Assembly (NCBI RefSeq): GCF_947497285.1
Contig: NZ_CANMFT010000008.1
Coordinates: 62,001 to 126,000, forward strand
Direction of reading: 5' to 3'
Length of the DNA: 64,000 nucleotides
DNA from: an uncultured Aliiroseovarius sp.
Lineage (GTDB): Bacteria > Pseudomonadota > Alphaproteobacteria > Rhodobacterales > Rhodobacteraceae
The translations under genes and the position numbers were made by a program. The notes below the pieces were generated by a model. That model had not been told where the DNA came from. It worked only from the letters and a program-made list of their open reading frames with translations, and ran no database searches. This document shows positions 46,446 through 54,764 of this stretch, piece after piece; position 1 is the stretch's first letter; the number at the start of each line of letters is the position of its first letter.

Positions 46446-46880
46446 TCACAACCCGATAACGTGACGGGTCAGAAAGACCATCACCGCCGTGCCTGCCATG
46501 AAGGTCAGCGTGGCGACGACTGACCGCGGCGAAAACCGCGCCATACCGCACACGCCGTGCCCCGACGTGCAGCCCGAGCCATAGGTGACGCCGACGCCGA
46601 CGATCAACCCGCCGACGATCATCGACAGGGTAGACACCGGCACCTCGATCGCCGGAAAGCCGCCTGTTGCCGCCAGAAAGATCAGCGGACCAGTCAGCAT
46701 CCCCGCAAGGATGGTCGCGCGCCAGGACCAGTCGGTCGAGCTGCTGGGTTGCAAGAACCCCGCCAGAATACCCGTAGCCCCCAGCACATTGCCGCGCACA
46801 TACATCAAAAGCACCGATGCCAGCCCGATCAATGCGCCCCCCAGCGCGGATGCGAGCGGTGTGAATTCCGTTTCGATCAT
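46446..46880 (-). CDS. YeeE/YedE family half-protein, sulfur-compound transporter subunit
   Basis: 144 residues, four membrane helices, conserved [21 protein letters not shown] loop with the transport cysteine. First gene of the five-gene operon. ATG 46880 with GAGGCAGG before it; ATG 46910 upstream is possible. A perfect ATTC-N8-GAAT palindrome lies 71 bases upstream. Confidence 0.87.
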   Translation of the reverse strand: MIETEFTPLASALGGALIGLASVLLMYVRGNVLGATGILAGFLQPSSSTDWSWRATILAGMLTGPLIFLAATGGFPAIEVPVSTLSMIVGGLIVGVGVTYGSGCTSGHGVCGMARFSPRSVVATLTFMAGTAVMVFLTRHVIGL

Positions 46881-46950
46881 GTCCTGCCTCACCAGTTGTT
46901 CTATTCGCATGTTAAATTTAGGGTCAGTGCTGCTTGCAGGCAAGACTTAC

Positions 46951-46966
46951 ATTCGTTTTTTTGAAT
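46951..46966. promoter_or_regulatory. Putative SoxR/SqrR-type operator upstream of the yeeE operon
   Basis: ATTC (46951-46954), 8 bases, GAAT (46963-46966). This overlaps a second perfect inverted repeat TTTGAAT-N5-ATTCAAA at 46960-46978. The motif ATTC-N8-GAAT is the operator described for the persulfide sensor SqrR of Rhodobacter, as I recall it. Confidence 0.7.
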
Positions 46967-46991
46967 GTTTTATTCAAACCTACCGCAACGT

Positions 46992-47033
46992 CATGCCCCC
47001 GCGCGTCATTGGGACACGCGGGGGCATGTTTTT
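46992..47033. terminator. Strong hairpin downstream of the DUF302 gene
   Basis: A 12-bp perfect stem (46992-47003 with 47017-47028; arm CATGCCCCCGCG) with a T run on the plus strand (47029-47033). It follows the minus-strand DUF302 gene, but the T run is on the opposite strand, so it is either a weak minus-strand terminator or blocks antisense transcription. Confidence 0.55.
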
Positions 47034-47054
47034 CAAGTCTTGCCGAAGGGTGCG

Positions 47055-47513
47055 TTATTCGCCCATCGCATCCTTGACGATCCCGTCCAGCAGCGCCTGC
47101 ACCTTTTGCATGTCGCCGTCGGGATACTTGCGATAGCCGATGCGGACTTCGCCCTCTTTGTCGGTGACAAAAATACCATAGGGACAAAAGGCGATGTTCA
47201 TCGGGTCGGTCTCCATCACTTCGCGGCTTGTTTGGGCCGAGCAGAACAGAAAGATATCTGCCGCATCAAAGATGGTCACATCCGATCCGACATCGCCCTT
47301 TGTGCGTTCCAGCATATCGCCGGTATGGCTGACATAGTCGATGACCAGCCCCTTGCCGACAATGGCCGTTTCGACCGAGAATGTCGCATCATCGAAATCC
47401 CCGTCAAACGCATAGGTGACGGCATGGTCGGTTTCCTGCATGGCGTGGTTGTCGGCCATCGCCGGTGCGGCCAAAAGGGCGGCGGACAGGGTGAGGGTCA
47501 GCAATTTTTTCAT
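47055..47513 (-). CDS. Secreted DUF302 protein
   Basis: 152 residues: signal peptide (LLTLTLSAALLAAPAMADNH), then the DUF302 domain with FDDATFSVETAIVGKGLVIDYVSHTGDML, IFLFCSAQTSREVMETDP and ICPYGI-type ending (IAFCPYGIFVTD). DUF302 proteins bind small ligands and often accompany sulfur genes. Two cysteines are conserved here. It has its own upstream ATTC-N8-GAAT palindrome (47607-47622). Function unknown; periplasmic. Confidence 0.83.
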   Translation of the reverse strand: MKKLLTLTLSAALLAAPAMADNHAMQETDHAVTYAFDGDFDDATFSVETAIVGKGLVIDYVSHTGDMLERTKGDVGSDVTIFDAADIFLFCSAQTSREVMETDPMNIAFCPYGIFVTDKEGEVRIGYRKYPDGDMQKVQALLDGIVKDAMGE

Positions 47514-47606
47514 AAGAGGCTCTCCTTGACGTTGCGGGCAAGGCCCCTGCCCTGTCCATTGATTGCGTCGGGGGCCGTTCAACCGCCCCCGGCTGTGTTA
47601 AAACAT

Positions 47607-47622
47607 ATTCTTACTGCTGAAT
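47607..47622. promoter_or_regulatory. Putative SoxR/SqrR-type operator upstream of the DUF302 gene
   Basis: ATTC (47607-47610), TTACTGCT, GAAT (47619-47622): a perfect match to ATTC-N8-GAAT, between the soxF stop and the DUF302 start. AACATATTC at its left edge also occurs between soxV and soxS. Confidence 0.65.
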
Positions 47623-47635
47623 GTAATCAACAGGG

Positions 47636-48910
47636 TCAGCCGAACATGTCCGAGGTAATACCAGCATACCAGCCGATGCTTTCCTCATAGGTGGCTTTGC
47701 GCAGCGCGCTGTCTTCGCCGGTCTGGCTGATGAACCCGTCGACCTTGGCGATCTTTTCGTCCGTGGCTTCATAGCTCGCCCCCACCTTGACGCCATCGTC
47801 TGCGTCGATCAGCGACCAGCAGGTGTTGGTGAACTTGGCCGGGAACAGCTTCGACCCCGTCAGTGCGGACCGCACCGCCATCGCGGCCACCTTGGCCTGA
47901 CTGTTGGCGGCAAAGCCGGACTTGGGCATGTCGCCCTGATGGCTGGCGTCGCCCAGCACATGGATGTTTTCATCCACACGGCTTTGCATGGTGTGCGGGT
48001 TCACGGGTGCCCAATTGCCATCGGTGATGCCTGCAATCTCGCAAATGCGCCCGGCCTTCATGGCGGGGATCACGTTGCAGACATCGACCTTGGTTTCCTC
48101 GCCATCAATGGTCAGCGTCATCGTGTCCGGATTGACCGAGACGTTGCCGCCCCCGAAATCCGGCCCGATCCAGTCAATCATGCCGTCATAGTGCCGACCC
48201 CAACCTTCCTGAAACAAAGCCATTTTCGAAAACTTCTCTTTCGGGTCGGCGATGATGATCTTCGCGGTCGGGTTCTTTTCCTTCAGAATATGCGCCACCA
48301 TCGAGATCCGCTCATACGGCCCCGGCGGGCAGCGGAACGGGTTGGGTGGGGCGACCATTGCAAACGTGCCGCCTTCGGGCATCGCCTCGATCTGTGCCTT
48401 CAAAAGCTCGGATTGCGACCCGGCCTTATAGGCGTGGGGCATCTTGTTTTGCTGGGTAACGTCCCAGCCCTCGACCGCGCCATCGACGAAATCAATGCCG
48501 GGCGACAGGATCAGGCGGTCATAGGGCAACGTCGCCCCACCGGCCAGCGTGACCGTGCGCGCCTCGCGGTCAATCCCGACCGCCCAGTCATGCACCACGT
48601 TGACCCCGAACTCGGACGCCAGCTTGCCATAGCTGTGCGCAATCGACCCAAGCTCGCGGAAGCCCGCCATGTAGAGGTTCGAGAAGAAACAGGTGTAATA
48701 GCTGCGCGTCGGCTCAACCAGTGTCACATCGATCTCGCCGTTGCTGTCCTTGGCGATGTAACGCGCGGCGGTTGCCCCGCCAGCCCCGCCGCCGATAACA
48801 ACCACCCTAGGTTTGCCGTTGGTCGAGGCATGCGCCATTGGTGCCGACAACGTCGCGACAGCCGCCCCCGCCGCAGCCCCACCCATGAATAGACGTCTGT
48901 TCAGTTTCAT
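47636..48910 (-). CDS. soxF: Sulfide dehydrogenase flavoprotein subunit (flavocytochrome c)
   Basis: 424 residues. Tat-type signal (LNRRLFMGGAAAGAAVATLS) then an FAD-binding GGGAGGATAARYIAK loop. The covalent-flavin and redox cysteines (SYYTCFFSNLYM, NPFRCPPGPYERIS) match FccB/SoxF, and NTCWSLIDADDG and GWYAGITSDMFG are the C-terminal pattern. With SoxE it oxidises sulfide in the periplasm. ATG 48910 after GGGAGGAA. Confidence 0.93.
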   Translation of the reverse strand: MKLNRRLFMGGAAAGAAVATLSAPMAHASTNGKPRVVVIGGGAGGATAARYIAKDSNGEIDVTLVEPTRSYYTCFFSNLYMAGFRELGSIAHSYGKLASEFGVNVVHDWAVGIDREARTVTLAGGATLPYDRLILSPGIDFVDGAVEGWDVTQQNKMPHAYKAGSQSELLKAQIEAMPEGGTFAMVAPPNPFRCPPGPYERISMVAHILKEKNPTAKIIIADPKEKFSKMALFQEGWGRHYDGMIDWIGPDFGGGNVSVNPDTMTLTIDGEETKVDVCNVIPAMKAGRICEIAGITDGNWAPVNPHTMQSRVDENIHVLGDASHQGDMPKSGFAANSQAKVAAMAVRSALTGSKLFPAKFTNTCWSLIDADDGVKVGASYEATDEKIAKVDGFISQTGEDSALRKATYEESIGWYAGITSDMFG

Positions 48911-49004
48911 ACGAATTCCTCCCGGTTTGGTGCGAGGTCCGCGCGCACCGTTCGCGTTTGACCGACCCGTCCCGGCCAGCCCCATTATTGCCCTGCTGTG
49001 ATCG

Positions 49005-49715
49005 CTATGATCCTGCGGCCTCGAAATAGGCGGCCAGGGCGGCAATCTCTTCATTGGACAGTCGGCCTGCCATCATCTGCATCACGGGATGGGGCCGGAA
49101 CTTGTCCTTGTAGGCGTGCATGGCGACCACGAAATCTTCGACCGGCCAGCCGATAATGCCCGGAATACCGTCATAATCACCATCCAGCTGATGGCACGAC
49201 ACACATTCCGACGACAGGTATTCGCCATATTCCGGGTCGCCCTGAATGGCGAGGATGGCGGCGTCGACCGAATGATCGGTGCCCGCAGCCGTCGGCGCGG
49301 CTTCCGGAATGTTGCTTGGATCATCGGAATACCTGCGCAAAAATGCAAGCAAATCAGCGCGTTGCTGCGCGTCTTTCAACCCCTTATACGCCATCCGCGT
49401 GTCCGACGCGAAGGCTTTGGGGTTTTCGACATAGCGATCCAGCAGATCAAAGTCCCAGACCAGCCCGTCTTTGCCCATGCGCGTCAGCCCGTTGGAGTAG
49501 TTGAACCCCTCAATCGCGGCCGCGCGACGGCCGAAAAGACTGTTCAGATGCGGCCCGACCCGGTTTTTCGCCCCTTGTCCCACGGAATGGCAACTTGAGC
49601 ATTCGCGAAACACGGCCTCGCCCTTGTCGGCATCCCCGATCTCGTTGGCGAAACTCGGTGTCGCTGTGACAGCCAAGACGGCAAAGCAGGTCGTAATGTG
49701 TCGAATCCAACGCAT
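49005..49715 (-). CDS. soxE: Diheme cytochrome c, partner of SoxF
   Basis: 236 residues from the ATG at 49715, which gives a clean signal peptide (ITTCFAVLAVTATPSFA). Two class I heme sites: ECSSCHSVGQGAKNRVGP and ECVSCHQLDGDYDG. In Paracoccus SoxE pairs with SoxF. An ATG at 49760 would add 15 residues before the signal peptide; neither start has a good ribosome site. Confidence 0.9.
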   Translation of the reverse strand: MRWIRHITTCFAVLAVTATPSFANEIGDADKGEAVFRECSSCHSVGQGAKNRVGPHLNSLFGRRAAAIEGFNYSNGLTRMGKDGLVWDFDLLDRYVENPKAFASDTRMAYKGLKDAQQRADLLAFLRRYSDDPSNIPEAAPTAAGTDHSVDAAILAIQGDPEYGEYLSSECVSCHQLDGDYDGIPGIIGWPVEDFVVAMHAYKDKFRPHPVMQMMAGRLSNEEIAALAAYFEAAGS

Positions 49716-49793
49716 GCAAAAAGCGTAACGTGTTAACCTGACGCACTCAATAATATTCATATCATGATGCGTGCATTTGGCTGGAATTTTCGA

Positions 49794-50381
49794 TCACCAC
49801 ACGTCAGGCGTTTCGCCCTTCTCGTCCATCTGCTGGAACACATCCTGAAGGTAACGCTGGAACACCTGATCCTGATAGGCATCGGTCGAGACGTATTCGA
49901 GCGATTTCAGGAAATGAAACGGCTTGAAATAGCCCGGCATGCGGAAGGCTTCGGCTGTGCGGGCGGTGCTGGTATCGGGGGCATCGGCGGGAAAAATCAC
50001 CACGGTCGGCGTGAAGTTGACGCCCCATTTCACCGCCAGATCACGTTCTTCCAAGGCCTCGCCGTCGAAATCCACCACCTCGCGCGCACCAAACAGGTTC
50101 AGCTGCACGACCATGAAACTATCATTCAGGTGTTTGACGATTTGCTCACGGGCAAAGTTGACCTCGTGCAGTTCGCGACAATAGGGACAGCCCTGCTGTT
50201 CGATCAGGATCAGAAGGTCTTTGCCCTCGGCCCCGGCTTCGGCCAGATCATCGGACATTTCAAGAAAACTGTCGGTGAACCATGGCTGCTTGTGCAAGCC
50301 GTCATCGCCCAGTTCAGCGGCTGTCACGCTGGTCGCCATTGTGAAGGCAAGAACACCAAGGATTACTGTTAGAAAGCGCAT
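49794..50381 (-). CDS. soxW: Periplasmic thioredoxin SoxW
   Basis: 195 residues: signal peptide (LTVILGVLAFTMATSVTAA), thioredoxin fold with active site QQGCPYCRELHEVNF (Cys65, Cys68), and the cis-Pro loop NFTPTVVIFP. SoxW receives electrons from SoxV to reduce Sox proteins. It sits between soxD and soxE here, away from soxV, unlike Paracoccus, where soxV and soxW are neighbours. Confidence 0.9.
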   Translation of the reverse strand: MRFLTVILGVLAFTMATSVTAAELGDDGLHKQPWFTDSFLEMSDDLAEAGAEGKDLLILIEQQGCPYCRELHEVNFAREQIVKHLNDSFMVVQLNLFGAREVVDFDGEALEERDLAVKWGVNFTPTVVIFPADAPDTSTARTAEAFRMPGYFKPFHFLKSLEYVSTDAYQDQVFQRYLQDVFQQMDEKGETPDVW

Positions 50382-50492
50382 CGGACCCTCCCGCGAGTTT
50401 GTGTTGGACTGACGGGTTAGAAAGACCGCCAGGCAGACTGGAAACCTTCGAAAATTCTAGCACGATCACGCCCACTTACCAAATAGCGCGCA

Positions 50493-50527
50493 CAGAAAAG
50501 GCGCCGCTGGTGTCCCGGCGGCGCCTT
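50493..50527 (-). terminator. Terminator-like hairpin between soxD and soxW
   Basis: 10-bp stem (50498-50507 with 50518-50527; arm AAGGCGCCGC) then TTTTCTGTG on the minus strand, 21 bases after the soxD stop. Confidence 0.75.
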
Positions 50528-50547
50528 CTACTTGCAGCCTGATCAGC

Positions 50548-51597
50548 TTACTGGCTGTGTGACTTCAGAAATTCGAGGACGGCCTCGATATCCGCATCCT
50601 TTTTCAAGCCAGCGAAGGTCATCTTGTTGCCCTTCAGATAATTGCGCGGGTTGGCCAGATAGCCCGACAGGCTTTCCGTGTCCCACACCAACCCGCCTTC
50701 GCCGGCCGCCATCATGGGTTTGGAGTATTTAAACCCTTCGATGGTGCCAGCGGTTCGACCCCAGACACCGTTCAAGATGGGTCCAACGCCGTTCTTCGCG
50801 CCCTCACCCACCTTGTGGCAGGCTTTGCATTTCTTGAAGACCTTCTCGCCATCGGCGGCAAGATCGGCATCAAAGGCGACAGCCATGGGCGCTGCCTCTT
50901 CGGCGGCAGGGGCTGCGGCCTCGTCCGTTGCGGCAGGGGCTGTGGTTTCCACCTCGCCCGCATCAGCGCCCGCATTCGGGTCGCCTTTGAAGACGACGTT
51001 GCGCGTGATTTCGACCGGGCCGGATTTGCAATCGCTCATGCAGCGTTCGGTGAATGTGCCATACTCGGTCTCGGGCCGGTCATCGATGATGAACCCGTCC
51101 GCATTGGGCATGACCACGTCGGTAAACGTCTCTTTCGACAGGGTGAAATCTTCTTCGACCAGATAATTCGAATAGAGGATATACGCCACGATCGCATAGA
51201 CATCGTCGTCCGACAGCGTTTGCGCCGATCCAAACGGCATTGAACGGCGCACATAGTCAAACGTGGTCGAAAGGTAAGGCCAGTAAGACCCCACCGTCTT
51301 CAACGGATCTTCATCCGCCAGACTGTCCTCGCCGCCCGCCAGTTTCGGCCAGTTGTCCACTCCTTCGGCAAATTCGCCGTGGCACGATGCGCAGTTCTCC
51401 GAAAAGACCGTCTCGCCAGTCAGCACATCACCCGAGCCTTCCGGCAGGTTCGACCCGTCGGGGAACACGTCCAGATCCCACGCCGCCACTTCGGCATCGG
51501 TGGCCGCGCGACCAAGGCCAAGCTTTTCCGCCATCGCAGGCGCGGCAGTCAGGGTGGCAATGGCGGTCGCCATCAGGAATTTAGGAAACTTCGACAT
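50548..51597 (-). CDS. soxD: Sulfur dehydrogenase cytochrome c subunit SoxD
   Basis: 349 residues. Signal peptide (LMATAIATLTAAPAMA), first heme NCASCHGEFAEG (Cys69-His73), PFGSAQTLSDDDVYAIVAYIL, two cysteines in ERCMSDCKSGP, an Ala/Glu-rich linker (about 225-250), and a second cytochrome domain KCKACHKVGEGAKNGVGP. SoxCD oxidises the sulfane sulfur of SoxY-bound persulfide, a six-electron step. Overlaps soxC by 17 bases. Confidence 0.95.
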   Translation of the reverse strand: MSKFPKFLMATAIATLTAAPAMAEKLGLGRAATDAEVAAWDLDVFPDGSNLPEGSGDVLTGETVFSENCASCHGEFAEGVDNWPKLAGGEDSLADEDPLKTVGSYWPYLSTTFDYVRRSMPFGSAQTLSDDDVYAIVAYILYSNYLVEEDFTLSKETFTDVVMPNADGFIIDDRPETEYGTFTERCMSDCKSGPVEITRNVVFKGDPNAGADAGEVETTAPAATDEAAAPAAEEAAPMAVAFDADLAADGEKVFKKCKACHKVGEGAKNGVGPILNGVWGRTAGTIEGFKYSKPMMAAGEGGLVWDTESLSGYLANPRNYLKGNKMTFAGLKKDADIEAVLEFLKSHSQ

Positions 51598-52861
51598 TGT
51601 TCGCCTCCCCGTTTGCATTGACGTGCCAGGTCTGAATGCCGTTGTTGTGATAGATCGAGTTCAACCCGCGCACCTCGCGCAGTTGCGTCTTGGTGGGTTG
51701 CACATAGCCGCTGTCATCCATAGCGCGCGACTGCAGGAACATCTCGGACCCGTCCCAGTCGATATCCAGATAGAAGCGGCTCAGCGCCATCGGCTTGCCG
51801 GGTTCGGTCAGCCGCGCCTCTTGCCACGTGACACCGCCGTCCAGCGATACATCGACCGCCGTGATCGCGCCGTTGCCTGACCATGCCAGACCGGTAATGA
51901 CCAACGGCCCTTTGCCGTGTGTGATCGGCATTTGCGGGCTGGGGCTGGTGATGATCGACTTGGCGTCCATCGTCCAAGTCCACTTGCGCGATGTGCCATC
52001 TTCCAGCGTGTCGGTGTATTTCGAGGTCTCTTCCCGGCTTTCCACCGGCTTGTCCATCACCTCGATCCGGCGCAGCCATTTGACCCACATGTTGCCTTCC
52101 CAACCGGGCACGACAAGACGCACAGGATAACCATGCTCCATCCGCAGCGCTTCGCCATTGGCTTTGAACGCGACCAGGCAATCGTCCAGCGCCTTCTCAA
52201 TCGGGATCGAGCGGCCGTTCGACGAGGCATCCGCCCCTTCGACATAGACCCACTTGCCTGCCAGATCGCCTGCGGCGTCCAGTCCGGCCTCTTCCAACAA
52301 GGTGCGCAAAGTCACACCGGTATATTCCATATTGTGGATCATACCGTGGGTGTATTGCGCGCCATTGAGCTGCGCGCCCGCCCATTCCATGCCGGTGTTG
52401 GCGGCACATTCCAGAAAGAAGGTGCGCGTGACACGCGGGAAGCGTTCCAGATCGGCATAGCTGAACACCAAGGGCGTATCGACCAGCCCGTTGATCATCA
52501 GACGATAGTCTTCCTTCTTCAGCGTGATCGCGCCTGAGTGGTGACGTTCAAACGCACAGCCCTGCGGGGTGATCGTGCCGTCCAGCGCGTGAATGGGCGT
52601 GAAGTTGATCGAGCTGATCGTGTCCGCCGTCAGCCATTCCACTGTGCGCCGGACCACGTCGTCTTCGAACTCAATCGGCAGGCCATACGGCGTTGCATCA
52701 ACACCGTCCCCAAAACCGCTCGCCCAGTCCTGCACCTCGGTGATCAGCGGATCACCTTCGGCCCGTGCGGCCCCTGCGGCTCCAAGCGCGGCCCCTGTTG
52801 CCGCGGCCCCTTTCAGGAACGCGCGGCGGGATGCGCCCGATTTAGTAGAGCTGTCACTCAT
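51581..52861 (-). CDS. soxC: Sulfur dehydrogenase molybdenum subunit SoxC
   Basis: 426 residues. Tat signal (SRRAFLKGAAATGAALGAAG), sulfite oxidase-type Moco domain with the molybdenum cysteine in FFLECAANTGMEW, and a C-terminal dimerisation domain (GLAWSGNGAITAVDVSLDGG). Presence of SoxCD predicts full oxidation of thiosulfate to sulfate without sulfur globules. Confidence 0.95.
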   Translation of the reverse strand: MSDSSTKSGASRRAFLKGAAATGAALGAAGAARAEGDPLITEVQDWASGFGDGVDATPYGLPIEFEDDVVRRTVEWLTADTISSINFTPIHALDGTITPQGCAFERHHSGAITLKKEDYRLMINGLVDTPLVFSYADLERFPRVTRTFFLECAANTGMEWAGAQLNGAQYTHGMIHNMEYTGVTLRTLLEEAGLDAAGDLAGKWVYVEGADASSNGRSIPIEKALDDCLVAFKANGEALRMEHGYPVRLVVPGWEGNMWVKWLRRIEVMDKPVESREETSKYTDTLEDGTSRKWTWTMDAKSIITSPSPQMPITHGKGPLVITGLAWSGNGAITAVDVSLDGGVTWQEARLTEPGKPMALSRFYLDIDWDGSEMFLQSRAMDDSGYVQPTKTQLREVRGLNSIYHNNGIQTWHVNANGEANNVEVS

Positions 52862-52915
52862 TTGGCATCTCTCCTCTAACATCTCAACATTCGCCTACAT
52901 GCATGAATAGGCTGG

Positions 52916-52948
52916 AAAAAATGGCCCGGAGCGATGCCGCCCCGAGCC
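52916..52948 (-). terminator. Terminator-like hairpin between soxB and soxC
   Basis: 7-bp stem with one G-T pair (GGCTCGG with CCGGGCC on the minus strand, 52942-52948 with 52923-52929), a 12-base loop and then ATTTTTT, just after the soxB stop. Confidence 0.65.
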
Positions 52949-52956
52949 GTGATAGA

Positions 52957-54654
52957 TCAGGCGCCGACCACTGTGACCGAGTTGTTCGGGTCCAGTTTGA
53001 TCGTGCCTTGTTTCTTGATGTGGCTTTCGACCACATCCCATATCTGCGGACCTTCCGTGCCTTCGTTCACCGACGCCCACCCCGCGACCACATAGGTCTT
53101 GGCCGGGTCAATCGCTTCGCCGGTTTTCAGCAAAGTCATCTCGGTGATCCGATCGCCCTGCGGCTTGGTGATGTCGATCCGATAGCCCATGCCACCGATC
53201 CGCACCATGTCGCCGCCCTGCTGGTAATAGGGATCGGGGTTGAACAGGTTGTCGGCCACATCCTCAAGGATCGTGTGGATGAATTCGCCGGTCATTTCTG
53301 AGCGGTAGGCCTTGCCATAGGACATCGAGGTCACGTTCCAGATGTCTTCCCGCGTGATCTCCTGCCCCGGCAGAATGCTCGGCCCCCAACGCACGCCGGG
53401 CGACATGGCAATGTCGGCCTCGCGTTCGTTGATCAGCGCGTCGCAAATCAGGTCGTCCCACGAGCCGTTGAAATTGCCGCGACGATACAGAAGCGTGTCG
53501 GTGGTGCCGATCACCTCTTCCAACTCGGCCTTATACGGCGCGCGTTGCTCGTCGATCAGTTGGGTGATGGTCGCGTCCGGCGTGATCACGTCGGCGAAGA
53601 TCGGGATCAGCTTGTGACGGATGCCCATCATCTTGCCATCGCGCACATCCAGATCGACGCGGCTGACAAATTTCGAGTTCGATCCCGAGGCGATGATGAA
53701 GGTCTGTTCGACTTGCACCGGTTCCGGCAGCGCGTCATGGGTGTGGCCCGACAAGATCACGTCGATCCCCTTGACCTTGCTGGCCATTTTCTTGTCCACA
53801 TCAAAGCCATTATGGCTGAGGACAACGACCAACTCGGCCCCCGCCGCGCGCACTTCGTCCACCATCGCCTGCATGTTTTCATCGCGAATACCGAACGAGT
53901 ATTCAGGGAACATCCAGCCGGGATTGGCAATCGGCATATAGGGGAAAGCCTGCCCGATCACCGCGACTTTCACGCCGCCACGCTCGAAGAATTTGTAAGG
54001 CTTGAACAGTTCAGCCGGCTCGTCCCACTCGGCGTCAAAGATGTTTTGACCGAGGGCGGCGAAGGGCAAACCTTCGACGATCTCGTTCACCCGGTCCGAT
54101 CCCAGCGTGAATTCCCAGTGGAAGGTCATCGCGTCGGGCTTGAGCGCGTTCATCACATTGACCACGTCTTGGCCCTGCGTGTGGTGACAGGTGTAGGAGC
54201 CATGCCACGTGTCGCCGCCATCCAGCAGCAGCGCATCAGGGCGCTCGGCGCGAATGGCGTTCACCACGGTCGCCACGCGATCCATCCCGCCAACGCGGCC
54301 ATAGGTCTGCGCCAGCGCCGAAAAGTCGTTATAGGTCAAGGCGTAAGCAGACGGCGATCCATCCTCGATCCCGTAAGCCTTGCGGAAATCTGCGCCGGTC
54401 ACATGCGGCATCTGCCCTTTGGCAGCGCCCACGCCAAGATTGATCTCGGGCTCGCGGAAATAGATCGGTTTCAGTTGGGCGTGAATGTCTGTGATATGGA
54501 TCAGGCTGACATTGCCAAACGTGTCGAACTTCAGAAGATCGTCCTGGGTCAGCGCCTGCTGGGCGGCCAAACGCGCCCAATTGCCGAAGCCCGAGCTGCC
54601 GTAAAGCGCCGAGGCAGCCATAGAGACCTGAAGAAAGTCGCGGCGAGAGATCAT
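52957..54654 (-). CDS. soxB: S-sulfosulfanyl-L-cysteine sulfohydrolase SoxB
   Basis: 565 residues. Tat signal (ISRRDFLQVSMAASALYGSS), then dimanganese 5'-nucleotidase fold: HITDIHAQLKP, LLDGGDTWHGS, FTLGSDRVNEIVEGLPF, LSHNGFDVDKKM and SGHTHDALP. Releases sulfate from the SoxY-bound thiosulfonate. The insertion with YTCHHTQGQD is SoxB-specific. Confidence 0.96.
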   Translation of the reverse strand: MISRRDFLQVSMAASALYGSSGFGNWARLAAQQALTQDDLLKFDTFGNVSLIHITDIHAQLKPIYFREPEINLGVGAAKGQMPHVTGADFRKAYGIEDGSPSAYALTYNDFSALAQTYGRVGGMDRVATVVNAIRAERPDALLLDGGDTWHGSYTCHHTQGQDVVNVMNALKPDAMTFHWEFTLGSDRVNEIVEGLPFAALGQNIFDAEWDEPAELFKPYKFFERGGVKVAVIGQAFPYMPIANPGWMFPEYSFGIRDENMQAMVDEVRAAGAELVVVLSHNGFDVDKKMASKVKGIDVILSGHTHDALPEPVQVEQTFIIASGSNSKFVSRVDLDVRDGKMMGIRHKLIPIFADVITPDATITQLIDEQRAPYKAELEEVIGTTDTLLYRRGNFNGSWDDLICDALINEREADIAMSPGVRWGPSILPGQEITREDIWNVTSMSYGKAYRSEMTGEFIHTILEDVADNLFNPDPYYQQGGDMVRIGGMGYRIDITKPQGDRITEMTLLKTGEAIDPAKTYVVAGWASVNEGTEGPQIWDVVESHIKKQGTIKLDPNNSVTVVGA

Positions 54655-54725
54655 GTGCGGTTTTCCTTGGCTTTCAAACCCTTGGCGACCACAAGTCATG
54701 CGCAGGTTTGAATATGTTCACGAAA

Positions 54726-54756
54726 AGAAACCCCGCCCGGATGAACCCGGACGGGG
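54726..54756 (-). terminator. Terminator-like hairpin between soxA and soxB
   Basis: CCCCG and CGGGG arms plus CCGG/CCGG, one internal mismatch (54731-54756), followed on the minus strand by TTTCTTTTCG. It lies nine bases after the soxA stop. Confidence 0.75.
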
Positions 54757-54764
54757 CGAAAGAC

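Noticed and set aside
53545-54711. A 388-codon plus-strand open frame
   Set aside because: Antisense to soxB, which has all catalytic motifs.
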